A stretch of 64,000 nucleotides of DNA, from the NCBI GenBank assembly GCA_900078375.1, contig FLQS01000015.1:1-64000 (forward strand), written 5' to 3'. Origin of the DNA: an uncultured Mycobacterium sp. Lineage in GTDB: Bacteria; Actinomycetota; Actinomycetes; Mycobacteriales; Mycobacteriaceae. The notes below the pieces were generated by a model. It was not told the DNA's origin. It made no database searches and saw nothing but the letters and a program-made list of their open reading frames with translations. A program made the translations under genes and the position numbers. Of the stretch, positions 29,138 through 39,337 are shown in pieces. Each line of letters opens with the position of its first letter. The first letter of the stretch is position 1.

Positions 29138-30231
29138 TGTTGAAATACCGTGGCGGAGCATTGATTCGGGCCGGGTTCATCGGCGTCTCGGTGGCGGTGC
29201 TGGTTGTGCTCGTCGGACTGGCGCCTCAGCGGTTGTGGTCGTGGGCGACCGAGGTGCGATACCAGGCGGTGTTCCCGGAGGCCGGTGGGCTGGTCGCAGG
29301 CAACGATGTGGTGATCTCCGGCATCAAGGTCGGTAGCGTGTCGGCCGTATCGCTGCTGCGCGGTGATGCCCTGGTCACCTTCACGATCGACGGCACCGTC
29401 CATCTGGGATCACAAACCACCGCACATATCAAGACCGGAACTGTGCTCGGCGCCAGAATCGTCACATTGGTTCCAGCGGGCGAGGGCATGCAGAAACCCT
29501 CTGAGCCCATTCCGATTTCACGAACATCCTCGCCGTATGTGCTCACCGACGCCGTCGGCGATCTCACCACGAACACAGCGGGACTCGACACCGCGTCGTT
29601 GAATCAGTCGCTGGAGACGCTCTCGGACACCATCGACGCGATGGCACCGCAGCTGGGGCCGACCCTGGACGGGTTGACGCGGCTGTCCCGGTCGATGAAC
29701 AACCGCAACGACACCCTGCGCGAGCTCCTGCGCAGCGCTTCGGAGCTAGCCGGTGTGCTGTCCGAACGCCGCGAGCAGGTCAACGCACTGATCCTCAACG
29801 GCGCGGATCTGATCTCGGTCCTGGCGCAGCGGCGCCAGGCGATCGCCGACCTGCTGGCCAACACATCAGCGGTGAGCAGACAGCTCTCGGGTTTGGTGCA
29901 CGACAACGAAGACAAGCTGGCACCCACCCTGCAGAAACTGAATTCGGTGACGGCGGTGCTGCAGAAGAACAACGACAACATCGCCAAGGCGCTCCCGGGA
30001 CTCGCCAAATACGAAATCACCATGGGCGAGGCCGTTTCCAGCGGCTTCTACTACCAGGCCTACACCGCCAACGTCGTACCCGCAGAGTTCCTGCAGCCGT
30101 TCTTCGACTACGCGTTCGGTTTCCGCCGTGGAGTGGACGCAGGACAGCCGCCGGACAACGCGGGACCCCGGGCGGAATTCCCATTCCCGTACAACGGAAT
30201 TCCGCCGCAACCGCAGGAGGGGCCACGATGA
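29137..30231 (+). CDS. MCE family protein, third gene (MceC)
   Basis: 364 aa from ATG 29137; GTG 29134 is an alternative that gives a GTGA overlap. Membrane helix RAGFIGVSVAVLVVLVGLA, MCE domain YQAVFPEAGGLVAGNDVVISGIKVG, then long helices with RRQAIADLLANTSAVSRQLS. The tail is Pro-rich (PFPYNGIPPQPQEGP), as in MceC/MceD proteins. It overlaps mceB by one base and mceD by four. Confidence 0.92.
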   Translation: MLKYRGGALIRAGFIGVSVAVLVVLVGLAPQRLWSWATEVRYQAVFPEAGGLVAGNDVVISGIKVGSVSAVSLLRGDALVTFTIDGTVHLGSQTTAHIKTGTVLGARIVTLVPAGEGMQKPSEPIPISRTSSPYVLTDAVGDLTTNTAGLDTASLNQSLETLSDTIDAMAPQLGPTLDGLTRLSRSMNNRNDTLRELLRSASELAGVLSERREQVNALILNGADLISVLAQRRQAIADLLANTSAVSRQLSGLVHDNEDKLAPTLQKLNSVTAVLQKNNDNIAKALPGLAKYEITMGEAVSSGFYYQAYTANVVPAEFLQPFFDYAFGFRRGVDAGQPPDNAGPRAEFPFPYNGIPPQPQEGPR

Positions 30232-31469
30232 CAGCTCGCGGCAGAATCGTCGCGGCGACGGCCGCGGTATTGGTCACGCTCGGTGCCGCAAGCACCGCGT
30301 TCCTGGTTCGTCACTCGTGTTATCCCGCAACGACGGTCACGGCCTACTTCACGGCCGCCAGCGCGATCTACCCCGGCGACGAGGTTCGGGTCTCCGGGGT
30401 CAAGGTGGGCAAGATCGATTCGATCGAGCCCACCGGCAAGCAGGTCAAGATGGTGCTCAGTATCGACCCCGGGGTGTCCATTCCGGCCGGTGCGAGGGCG
30501 GTGATCGTCGCGCAGAACCTCGTCGCCGCCCGCTACCTGCAGCTCACACCCGCCTATCGGGATGTCGGCCCGACCATGCCGTCGGGCGCGGTGATACCCG
30601 TCGAGCGAACGGCCGTTCCCGTCGAGTGGGACGACGTCAAAACCCAGTTGATGCGCCTGTCGACCGATTTGGGACCGACCAGTGATTCGGCCCGGCCGGC
30701 GCTGTCCCGGCTGATCGACGACACCGCGGACGCCATGGGCGGCAACGGCATCAAGCTGCGCCAGATGCTGGCCCAATTATCCTCGGTTGCGCGGATTTTC
30801 GCCGACGGTAGCGGCAACGTCGTCGACATCATCAAGGGCCTCCAGAACCTGGTGACGGCGCTGCACGACAGCAGCGGCGCGATCGTCGACTTCGAACACC
30901 GACTTGCCGCGTTGACCGGCACGCTGGACGACAACACCGGCGATCTCGACGCCGCACTGCGCGACCTCGCGACAGCGACCGTGGACGCCCAGCGCTTCGT
31001 CGGCGGAAGCCGTGAGCTGACCGTCGAACAGATCCAGCGCCTGACCGACGTCACCCGGAACCTGGCAGACAACGGCAATAGCCTCCAACAACTGCTGCAC
31101 GTGGCGCCGAATGCCTTTGCCAATTACTACAACGTGTACAACCCAGACACCGGCGACAACATCGGGTCCATCGTCTTCAACGATTTCGCCAACCCCATCC
31201 AGTTCATCTGCGGGCAGATCGGCGCCATCGAGAATGCCACCGCGGCGGAGACCGGAAAGCTGTGCGCGCAGTACCTCGGTCCGGCACTGCGACTGCTCAG
31301 CTTCAACCTCATCCCCTTCCCGATGAGTCCCTATCTGATGAAGGCGCCGTCCCCGGAGAACCTCCTCTGCTCCGATCCCGCACTTGCCCCCGGCGGATCG
31401 GGCCCGACGCCAGGCCCGCCCGAGTCGCCGCCGGCGATCTCGGCCTACACAGGAGCGCCGACACCGTGA
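30228..31469 (+). CDS. MCE family protein, fourth gene (MceD)
   Basis: 413 aa. Short N-terminal helix (IVAATAAVLVTLGAASTAFL), MCE domain (VTAYFTAASAIYPGDEVRVSGVKVG), helical middle part, and a Pro/Gly-rich C-terminus (PGGSGPTPGPPESPPAISAY). A central FANPIQFICGQIGAIENATA segment is typical of MceD. The ATG overlaps the mceC stop as ATGA. Confidence 0.92.
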   Translation: MTARGRIVAATAAVLVTLGAASTAFLVRHSCYPATTVTAYFTAASAIYPGDEVRVSGVKVGKIDSIEPTGKQVKMVLSIDPGVSIPAGARAVIVAQNLVAARYLQLTPAYRDVGPTMPSGAVIPVERTAVPVEWDDVKTQLMRLSTDLGPTSDSARPALSRLIDDTADAMGGNGIKLRQMLAQLSSVARIFADGSGNVVDIIKGLQNLVTALHDSSGAIVDFEHRLAALTGTLDDNTGDLDAALRDLATATVDAQRFVGGSRELTVEQIQRLTDVTRNLADNGNSLQQLLHVAPNAFANYYNVYNPDTGDNIGSIVFNDFANPIQFICGQIGAIENATAAETGKLCAQYLGPALRLLSFNLIPFPMSPYLMKAPSPENLLCSDPALAPGGSGPTPGPPESPPAISAYTGAPTP

Positions 31470-32605
31470 CATGTCGTCGCCTCTGGGCTGTCGCCGCGGT
31501 CGCGGTCCTCGCGTCCGGCGCGTCCGGTTGCGGGTTCCGGGGACTGAACTCCCTGCCGCTGCCGGGAACCGAGGACCGGCATGACGCCAACGTCTTCCAC
31601 ATCGAGATCGCCAATGTCGGCATGCTGGAATCCAATTCACCGGTTCTGGTCGACGACGTCGTGGTCGGCACCGTCGGCGCCATGCGGCTGCGAAACTGGC
31701 ACGCCGACGTCGACGTCTACATCCGCCCCGATGTCGTCGTGCCCGCCAATGCGGTCGCCATCGTCGGGCAGACCAGTCTGCTGGGCTCCATGCACCTGGA
31801 ACTGGACCCGCCCGTCGGTGAACCGCCCACCGGCAGGCTGCTGCCCGGGGCGACGATTCCGCTGAGTAAGTCCTCGACCTACCCATCCACCGAGCGGACC
31901 TTGTCCACCCTCTCGGCGGTCGTCAACGGCGGGGGACTGGGGCAGATCGGCGACGTGATCCGCAACGCCAACACCGCACTGTCCGGACGGCAGGGCCAGG
32001 TGCGTGATCTGCTGCGGCGCCTGGACACCTTCGTCGGCGCACTGGATGCCCAGCGCGCCGATCTGATCGACATGATCCATCAGCTGAACAGGTTCACCGG
32101 CACGTTCGCATCACAGCGTGACGTGATCAGCCGTGCGCTGCAACGGGTTCCCGCGGCCCTCGACGTGCTGAACCGGGAACGTCCACGCATCGTCACCGCG
32201 CTGGACAAGCTGCGGACGTTCAGCGCATCGACCACGGACCTGATCGATGCGACCCAGAGCGATCTGGTCGCGAACCTGCGTAACCTCGAGCCGACGATCA
32301 AAGCACTGGCCGACGTCGGCCCCGAACTCGACACCGCACTCGCCTTCGCCGTCACCTACCCGTACAGCCAGAGCTATATCGATCGCGCCGTACGTGGTGA
32401 CTACGTGAACATGTTCCTGGTCGCCGACCTCACGGTCCCGCGGCTCAAGCGGACCCTGTTCCTCGGTACCCGGTGGGGCGATGAGAACGCCAAACTCATT
32501 CCTGCGCCTGGTGATCCGTGGTACCTCAACTACACCTACGATCCGCTCCGGACCGGCATCACGGACTCGGCCCCGGCGGCGGCCCCTGCCGGCGGAGGTG
32601 GCTGA
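31466..32605 (+). CDS. MCE family lipoprotein, fifth gene (MceE/LprK type)
   Basis: 379 aa from GTG 31466, which overlaps the mceD stop as GTGA. The signal sequence RRLWAVAAVAVLASGASGC ends in Cys22, a lipobox (ASGC), so this is the lipid-anchored subunit found in every mce operon. The MCE domain follows (FHIEIANVGMLESNSPVLVDD). The mature protein lies outside the membrane and probably caps or anchors the hexamer. Confidence 0.92.
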   Translation: MTCRRLWAVAAVAVLASGASGCGFRGLNSLPLPGTEDRHDANVFHIEIANVGMLESNSPVLVDDVVVGTVGAMRLRNWHADVDVYIRPDVVVPANAVAIVGQTSLLGSMHLELDPPVGEPPTGRLLPGATIPLSKSSTYPSTERTLSTLSAVVNGGGLGQIGDVIRNANTALSGRQGQVRDLLRRLDTFVGALDAQRADLIDMIHQLNRFTGTFASQRDVISRALQRVPAALDVLNRERPRIVTALDKLRTFSASTTDLIDATQSDLVANLRNLEPTIKALADVGPELDTALAFAVTYPYSQSYIDRAVRGDYVNMFLVADLTVPRLKRTLFLGTRWGDENAKLIPAPGDPWYLNYTYDPLRTGITDSAPAAAPAGGGG

Positions 32606-34038
32606 TGCTGACTCGCCTCGTACGCATCCAGCTGGTGATCTTCGGTATCGTCGCCCTCGTCGGCCTGCTGCTGATGACCTTCGTCTTCGTTCAGGTTCCG
32701 ACATTGCTGGGGATCGGAAAGATCACGGTCACCCTGCAGTTGCCCAGCGGCGGCGGTCTGTACCGGTTCTCGAATGTGACCTATCGCGGTGTGCAGGTCG
32801 GCAGGGTCACCGCCCTGCGGCTCACCAAGCAGGGCGCGGAAGCCTCTCTGTCGCTGGATACTTCGCCGAAGATCCCGGTCGATCTACGGGCCGAGGTTCG
32901 CAGTGCGTCGGCGATCGGCGAACAGTATGTGGATCTGCGGCCGCAGAGCGGGGGAGGTCCGTACCTGCGCGACGGATCGGTGATCCGGGCGCAGCAGACC
33001 ATCATCCCGCAGGCTGTCGGCCCGATGCTGGACCGGGTCAGCGCGCTGGTCAACAGCATTCCCGGTGACAAGCTCTCACACTTGATCGACGAATCGGACC
33101 AGGGTCTGCGCGGTGCGGGCTATGACTTGTCGTCCCTGCTGGACTCGTCGGCCACCGCGATCGGCAAGATCGGCGATGTCGGTGATCGCACCCGGACGTT
33201 GATCGACGACGCTGTGCCGTTGCTGAATTCACAGGTCGCCACAACGGACTCGCTGCAGGTGTGGGCACGCGGGCTGGCCAACGTCACTCAGACGGTGTCC
33301 GATGACGACGACCAGGTGCGCACACTGCTGCGGACCGCCCCCGCGGCGGCGAACGAGGTCACCCGGCTGCTCGACCAGGTGAAGCCCACGCTACCGGTGT
33401 TGTTGGCCAACCTGAGCGCTCTGGGGCAGATCCTGGTCACCTACAACTCCTCGCTGGAGCAGCTGCTGGTGTTGTTGCCGCCGGCGATCGCCAGCACGCA
33501 GGCGTTCGGGTTGCCGACCAACAACCCGACGGGACTGCCGGTGGGGGAGTTCGCGATCACGCTCGGGGATCCGCCTCCGTGCACTGTCGGATTCCTGCCC
33601 CCGTCGTCATGGCGATCTCCGGCGGATACGACAACGATCGACACCCCGGACGGCTTGTATTGCAAACTGCCGCAGGATTCGCCGATCGCAGTTCGCGGTG
33701 CCAGGAATTATCCGTGTGTGGGCAAGCCAGGGAAACGCGCCCCGACCGTCGAGATGTGCGACAGTGACCAACCATTCGTGCCAACGGCGGTTCGCCAGCA
33801 CGCGGTCGGTCCCTATCCGATCGACCCGAACCTGATCTCGCAAGGGGTCCCGCCGGACAGCAGAGTTCCGGGATTGGCGCCCAGCGCATTTGACACAGCC
33901 GGCGACGCCAGGGTGTCGGTGGTTCCGTACAACCCGGCAACCGGCAGCTATGTCACCCCGAACGGGCAGCGCTATGTGCAGTCGGACCTGGGGGCGCCCA
34001 AACCGCCCGCGTCGTGGAAAGACCTGCTGCCGTGTTAG
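32605..34038 (+). CDS. MCE family protein, sixth gene (MceF)
   Basis: 477 aa. Starts LTRLVRIQLVIFGIVALVG with one membrane helix; MCE domain VTLQLPSGGGLYRFSNVTYRG; then helices, and a long Cys-containing extracellular region (CTVGFLPPSSWRSPADTT, YCKLPQDSPIAVRGARNYPC) as usual for MceF. The ATG shares one base with the mceE stop. No mam (mce-associated) genes follow; the next gene is on the other strand and its stop overlaps this one. Confidence 0.92.
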   Translation: MLTRLVRIQLVIFGIVALVGLLLMTFVFVQVPTLLGIGKITVTLQLPSGGGLYRFSNVTYRGVQVGRVTALRLTKQGAEASLSLDTSPKIPVDLRAEVRSASAIGEQYVDLRPQSGGGPYLRDGSVIRAQQTIIPQAVGPMLDRVSALVNSIPGDKLSHLIDESDQGLRGAGYDLSSLLDSSATAIGKIGDVGDRTRTLIDDAVPLLNSQVATTDSLQVWARGLANVTQTVSDDDDQVRTLLRTAPAAANEVTRLLDQVKPTLPVLLANLSALGQILVTYNSSLEQLLVLLPPAIASTQAFGLPTNNPTGLPVGEFAITLGDPPPCTVGFLPPSSWRSPADTTTIDTPDGLYCKLPQDSPIAVRGARNYPCVGKPGKRAPTVEMCDSDQPFVPTAVRQHAVGPYPIDPNLISQGVPPDSRVPGLAPSAFDTAGDARVSVVPYNPATGSYVTPNGQRYVQSDLGAPKPPASWKDLLPC

Positions 34039-34625
34039 GTGAGCGGCGCGAGACCGGACCGCACCAGGTCGACGCTGGTGGACACCACCTCGCGCAGGTC
34101 GGTCGTGCAGCCGTCCCGGCCCCACCGCTCCACCGCGACGACAAGGGCAGCGGCCAATGCGGCACCGGCCACTTCGGCGATCAGGTCGACGTCCGAGAGT
34201 TCGGGGTAACGGCGCCTGACGAATTCGGTCAGCACATCGGCGAACGACGCCTGAACCACCCGAAGGTGGCCCGCGGTGCGCTCGCCGTCGAGCAGGGTCG
34301 CCCGCAGGATGGCAGCCTGGCGGACGATTTCGAGGTCGTGCGGGAAGCTGACCACGCTGCCCAGCACCGCGTCGAAGATCGATTCGTTGGCCGGGCGCCG
34401 TGCCAAAGCCTCGGCGAACCATTCGAGTTGAGTTTCGTAGTCCTGGAACAGCACCGCTTCTTTGGTCGGGAAATGCCGGAAGAACGTGCGCTGTGTGACG
34501 CCTGCGTCGTCGGCGAGCTGAGCGACCGTCACGTTGGCGAAACCGTCGCGGGCGAACCGCGCCAGCGCCACCTCGCGCAGCGCCTCGCGCGTCGAAGTCC
34601 TGCGTCGCTCGTGCGCGTTCGTCAT
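34035..34625 (-). CDS. TetR family transcriptional regulator
   Basis: 196 aa from ATG 34625. The N-terminal HTH is REVALARFARDGFANVTVAQLADDAGVTQRTFFRHFPTKEAV, cut here as the usual tetR_N pattern (residues 8-60); the rest is an all-helical ligand domain. It is convergent with mceF and divergent from the FAD oxidoreductase gene across 79 nt. It may control that gene, the mce operon with its twin palindromes, or both. The ligand is unknown. Confidence 0.88.
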   Translation of the reverse strand: MTNAHERRRTSTREALREVALARFARDGFANVTVAQLADDAGVTQRTFFRHFPTKEAVLFQDYETQLEWFAEALARRPANESIFDAVLGSVVSFPHDLEIVRQAAILRATLLDGERTAGHLRVVQASFADVLTEFVRRRYPELSDVDLIAEVAGAALAAALVVAVERWGRDGCTTDLREVVSTSVDLVRSGLAPLT

Positions 34626-34704
34626 TACGGCATTTTCGCACAATCCTTTTCGCCAATTCACCACAGTCGCGACATCAGTCCCATCAAGTGAGGAGAAACC
34701 AGCA

Positions 34705-36273
34705 ATGAGTGATTACGACGCGATCGTCATCGGGGCCGGCCACAACGGCCTCACCGCAGCAGCGGTTCTGCAGCAGCAGGGCCTGCGGACAGTGGTTTTG
34801 GAGCAGAACACGTATTCCGGTGGCATGGCGGCAACCGTCGAGTTGATCGACGGTTTCCGTTACGAGATTGCCGGCTCGGTGCAGTTCCCCACCGCACCCG
34901 AGGTCGCTGACGCCTTGGAGCTGCACACGATTCCGCAGGTCCACTCCGAAGTGCAGTCGGTGAACCTCGGCGAAGCCGGGGAGGAACCGATGATCCTGTA
35001 CAGCGACCCGATGAAGTACATGACGCACCTGTCCGAGAAACACGGCGCCGACTCGGTTCTTGGGATGGCCAAGATGCTCGAATGGACCACCGGCCCGACG
35101 CGTGCGCTCGGGCGGTTCGAGGCGCGCACCCCACCCAAGACACTAGACGAGATGTATGCCTGCGCGACAAACGAATCCGAGCGGCGTGCCATTCACGAGA
35201 TGCTGTTCGGCACCGCCATGGACGTCATCGATCGCAACTTCGGTGACAAGGAGAAGTACGCGACGATCCGGGGCATGCTGGCCTTCCTGGCCATCAACTC
35301 CACCTATCGGGGCCCGTTCACCCCGGGAAGCGCAACGTGTCTGGCATTCGCGATGGGCGTTCCGGACATGAATGCCACGATGATGACGAAGCTGGAAGGT
35401 GGCATCGGTGCGGTATGTGATCACCTCAAGGATCTGCTCATCGATCGTGGCGGCGAGATCCGCTACCGCACCAAGGTCGATCAGATTCTCGTCGAGGACG
35501 AGCGGGTCACCGGTGTGCGGTTGCGCGACGGGTCGGTGTTGAGTGCCCCGGTTGTGGTATCGAATCTGTCCCCGGACCTGACGCTCATCGACATGGTCGG
35601 AACCGAGCATCTGCCGGGCAACCTGGTGGAACGTCTCGCCGGGCGCGACCATCGGGCCACCTTCATCCAGATGCATTTCGCCCTCGATGGTTTGCCGGAG
35701 TTCGCGTCGCCCTACGAGCTGCTCAACGAACCCGGCATGCAGCAGTCAGTCGGAGTCTTCGGGACACCCGAAGAGCAGCAACGGCAATGGGAGATGGCCA
35801 GGGCCGGGATACTTCCCGACAATCCGTCGTTCGGCATGCAGATCCCGTCGGTTTCCGATCCGAGCCTGGCGCCCCCGGGGAAGCACGCCGCGAGCGCCTA
35901 CGCGTACGGGTTCCCGGTCGAGGCACCCCGCGAGCAGCATGGACGCCTCAAGCAGGAGATGGCGGAGACGGTGATCGACAAGATCACCAAGTTCGCGCCG
36001 AACTTCCGGGAGATCCAGATTCGGCACATCACGTTCGCGCCGTACCACATGCAGACGATGTTCGGCGCCCCCGACGGTGACTTCTGCCACGGACTGCTGC
36101 ATCCGGACCTGATGGGCCCGAATCGCCCGGGCCCCAAGGGTTTCCTCGATCTTCCGATTCCGATCAAGGGACTCTATCTTGGTGGCGCCGGGTGCCATGG
36201 CGGGCCGGGAATCACGTTCGTGCCGGGCTACAACGCAGCGTATGCCGCGCTCGACGACCTGGCGGCGTCATGA
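34705..36273 (+). CDS. FAD-dependent oxidoreductase, phytoene-desaturase/CrtI-like
   Basis: 522 aa. The N-terminal dinucleotide site is VIGAGHNGLTAAAVLQQQG with the acidic end of strand 2 in VVLEQNTYSGG, and the C-terminal FAD motif is GLYLGGAGCHGGPGITFVPG. This is the carotenoid-desaturase/retinol-saturase-like family; members act on isoprenoids and other hydrophobic chains. GTGAGGAG precedes ATG 34705. The ferredoxin gene is coupled to it by an ATGA overlap, so electrons may pass between the two. Substrate unknown; linkage to a mce operon suggests a lipid or steroid-like compound. Confidence 0.85.
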   Translation: MSDYDAIVIGAGHNGLTAAAVLQQQGLRTVVLEQNTYSGGMAATVELIDGFRYEIAGSVQFPTAPEVADALELHTIPQVHSEVQSVNLGEAGEEPMILYSDPMKYMTHLSEKHGADSVLGMAKMLEWTTGPTRALGRFEARTPPKTLDEMYACATNESERRAIHEMLFGTAMDVIDRNFGDKEKYATIRGMLAFLAINSTYRGPFTPGSATCLAFAMGVPDMNATMMTKLEGGIGAVCDHLKDLLIDRGGEIRYRTKVDQILVEDERVTGVRLRDGSVLSAPVVVSNLSPDLTLIDMVGTEHLPGNLVERLAGRDHRATFIQMHFALDGLPEFASPYELLNEPGMQQSVGVFGTPEEQQRQWEMARAGILPDNPSFGMQIPSVSDPSLAPPGKHAASAYAYGFPVEAPREQHGRLKQEMAETVIDKITKFAPNFREIQIRHITFAPYHMQTMFGAPDGDFCHGLLHPDLMGPNRPGPKGFLDLPIPIKGLYLGGAGCHGGPGITFVPGYNAAYAALDDLAAS

Positions 36274-36599
36274 CCTACGTCATCGGCGAGCCGTGCGTCG
36301 ACATCCGGGACAAGGCCTGCGTGGACGAATGTCCGGTCGACTGCATCTACGAGGGGCAGCGGATGCTCTACATCCATCCCGACGAGTGCGTCGACTGCGC
36401 GGCGTGTGAGCCGGTGTGTCCGGTCGAGGCGATCGTGTATGTCGAGGATGCGTCTTCCGATTGGCTGCCGTACGTGGCCGCCAATGCGGACTTCTTCGTC
36501 GACCTCGGATCACCCGGCGGTGCACGTGGATTGGGCCGGCAATCGTTCGATGCGCCGTTCGTGTCGGGGCAGCCGCGAAGGGATACCGCGGCGGGCTAG
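36270..36599 (+). CDS. 7Fe (3Fe-4S/4Fe-4S) ferredoxin, FdxA type
   Basis: 109 aa. Cys9, 17, 21, 25, 40, 43, 46 and 50 reproduce the Azotobacter-type 7Fe pattern: 9, 17 and 50 for the 3Fe-4S cluster, 21, 40, 43 and 46 for the 4Fe-4S cluster. The body is close to mycobacterial FdxA (GEPCVDIRDKACVDECPVDC, LYIHPDECVDCAACEPVCP), and the C-terminal ANADFFVDLGSPGGA segment is typical. The ATG overlaps the oxidoreductase stop by 4 nt, pointing to a dedicated electron partner. Its TAG forms a CTAG shared with the convergent GltS-like gene. Confidence 0.93.
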   Translation: MTYVIGEPCVDIRDKACVDECPVDCIYEGQRMLYIHPDECVDCAACEPVCPVEAIVYVEDASSDWLPYVAANADFFVDLGSPGGARGLGRQSFDAPFVSGQPRRDTAAG

Positions 36600-38176
36600 C
36601 GGAACTCCTCGGCGCAGGCCTCGATCCAGTCGGAGCGCCACGATGCGGGCGCATCGTCGAGCAGCTCGCCGGGCATCAGCCATTCGTAGATCTCGGCGTA
36701 GGTGCGGGTGCGCTGACCTTCGATGCGGCGGTTGAGCATGGCCGGCTCGAGCTCGTCGAATCCGTTCAGTCCCATCGACGCCACGATCTGGGCGGCGCTG
36801 GCGACGGTGGCCCGCTGGAAGTTGACCACTCGTTCGGTCTTGTCGGAGACGTACAGCGCCCGCGCACGGCCCCGGTCCTGGGTAGTCACTCCGGTCGGGC
36901 ATTTGTTGGTGTTGCACTTCATCGCCTGGATGCAGCCGACCGCGAACATCATCGCGCGCGCCGACATCGTGAAATCCGCGCCCTGGCAGATGCGGCTGAC
37001 GATGTCCACCCCGCTGGCGACCTTGCCTGACGCGCCGATTCTGATGTGCCCCCGCAACCCGGTCCCGACCAGCGCATTGTGCACCAGCATCAGTCCCTCG
37101 GTCAGCGGCATGCCGACGTGGTCCTCGAATTCCTGTGGCGCCGCGCCGGTTCCGCCTTCGGAACCGTCGACGATGATGAAGTCCGGGGTGATACCGGTGT
37201 GCAGCATGCCCTTACAGAGGGACAGGAATTCGGTGCGCGCCCCGATGCACAGCTTGAACCCGATCGGCTTACCGCCGGACAGGCTGCGCAGCGTCGCGAT
37301 GAAATGCATCATCTCCACCGGCGTGTGAAAGGCGGTGTGCGCCGGCGGTGAGACGACGGTCTTGCCGATCGGCACCCCTCGGGTCGCCGCGATCTCCGCG
37401 CTCACCTTGGCGCCGGGCAACACCCCGCCGAGGCCGGGTTTGGCGCCCTGGGACAGCTTGATCGAGATGGCCTTCACCGAAGGCAGCGCGGCCTTCTCCT
37501 CGAACAGGGCGGCGTCGAAATGCCCGTCGGCGTCGCGGCACCCGAAGTACCCCGAGCCGATCTCCCAGATCAGGTCGCCGCCGTATTTGAGGTGATACGG
37601 GCTGATCCCGCCTTCCCCGGTGTCATGGGCGAAGCCGCCGCGAGCCGCCCCGCCGTTGAGAGCTTCGATGGCATTGCCGGACAGCGCCCCGAAGCTCATC
37701 GCCGAGACGTTGAACAACGCGATGTCATAGGGCTGGGCACAGTCCGCGCCGCCCAGCCGGACCCGGGGCGCCAGCTCCGACGCGAAACGGGCGCGCAGGG
37801 AATGCCGGAGAAACTCGTAGCCCAGCGCATTGACGTTGCGCTCGGTGCCGAACGGCTCGTCGCTCTTGGTGCCCTTGGCCCGCTCGTAGACCATGTCGCG
37901 GGTTTCCCGGTCGAAGGGGGTGCCGTCGGTGCTCGACTCGATGAAGTACTGCTGGATCTCGGGGCGCAGCGCCTCGGCCAGGAACCGGACGTGCCCGAGC
38001 ACCGGGTAGGACCGCAGGATGGTGTGCCGGGTCTGCAGCAGATCCCAGGTGCCCAGTGCCGCGACTGCGGCCACCGGCACCGCGAGCAGCCACCACCACG
38101 GGCTGAATTGCAGCGCCAGTCCTGCCATGGCCAGCGCCACCGCCCACACGGCTGCGATTGGAATGGCTCTGAGCAT
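36596..38176 (-). CDS. FMN-binding glutamate-synthase-domain protein with N-terminal membrane helices
   Basis: 526 aa. About 45 hydrophobic N-terminal residues (two helices) precede a GltS-like TIM barrel: EGGISPYHLKYGGDLIWEIG, ISIKLSQGAKPGLGGVLPG, FIIVDGSEGGTGAAP and CNTNKCPTGVTTQ with the Fe-S-type cysteines. The glutaminase domain and GXGXG helix of true glutamate synthase are missing, so ammonia transfer from glutamine is not expected. The family is common in actinobacteria and uncharacterised. The neighbouring ferredoxin could reduce it, but the genes are convergent. Confidence 0.85.
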   Translation of the reverse strand: MLRAIPIAAVWAVALAMAGLALQFSPWWWLLAVPVAAVAALGTWDLLQTRHTILRSYPVLGHVRFLAEALRPEIQQYFIESSTDGTPFDRETRDMVYERAKGTKSDEPFGTERNVNALGYEFLRHSLRARFASELAPRVRLGGADCAQPYDIALFNVSAMSFGALSGNAIEALNGGAARGGFAHDTGEGGISPYHLKYGGDLIWEIGSGYFGCRDADGHFDAALFEEKAALPSVKAISIKLSQGAKPGLGGVLPGAKVSAEIAATRGVPIGKTVVSPPAHTAFHTPVEMMHFIATLRSLSGGKPIGFKLCIGARTEFLSLCKGMLHTGITPDFIIVDGSEGGTGAAPQEFEDHVGMPLTEGLMLVHNALVGTGLRGHIRIGASGKVASGVDIVSRICQGADFTMSARAMMFAVGCIQAMKCNTNKCPTGVTTQDRGRARALYVSDKTERVVNFQRATVASAAQIVASMGLNGFDELEPAMLNRRIEGQRTRTYAEIYEWLMPGELLDDAPASWRSDWIEACAEEFR

Positions 38177-38225
38177 GGGGCGTCCTTGGGGTGAAATGCC
38201 TGCGAAGCGTCATTCTGGCATCACC

Positions 38226-39336
<1,111 letters not shown>

Positions 39337-39337
<1 letters not shown>

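Noticed and set aside
34626..34704. Copy of the mce twin operator (GTCA-N4-TGAC) between TetR and the FAD oxidoreductase
   Set aside because: Only an 8-bp gtcgcgac palindrome and loose gacatcagtc resemblance were found, so a shared TetR site is not supported here.
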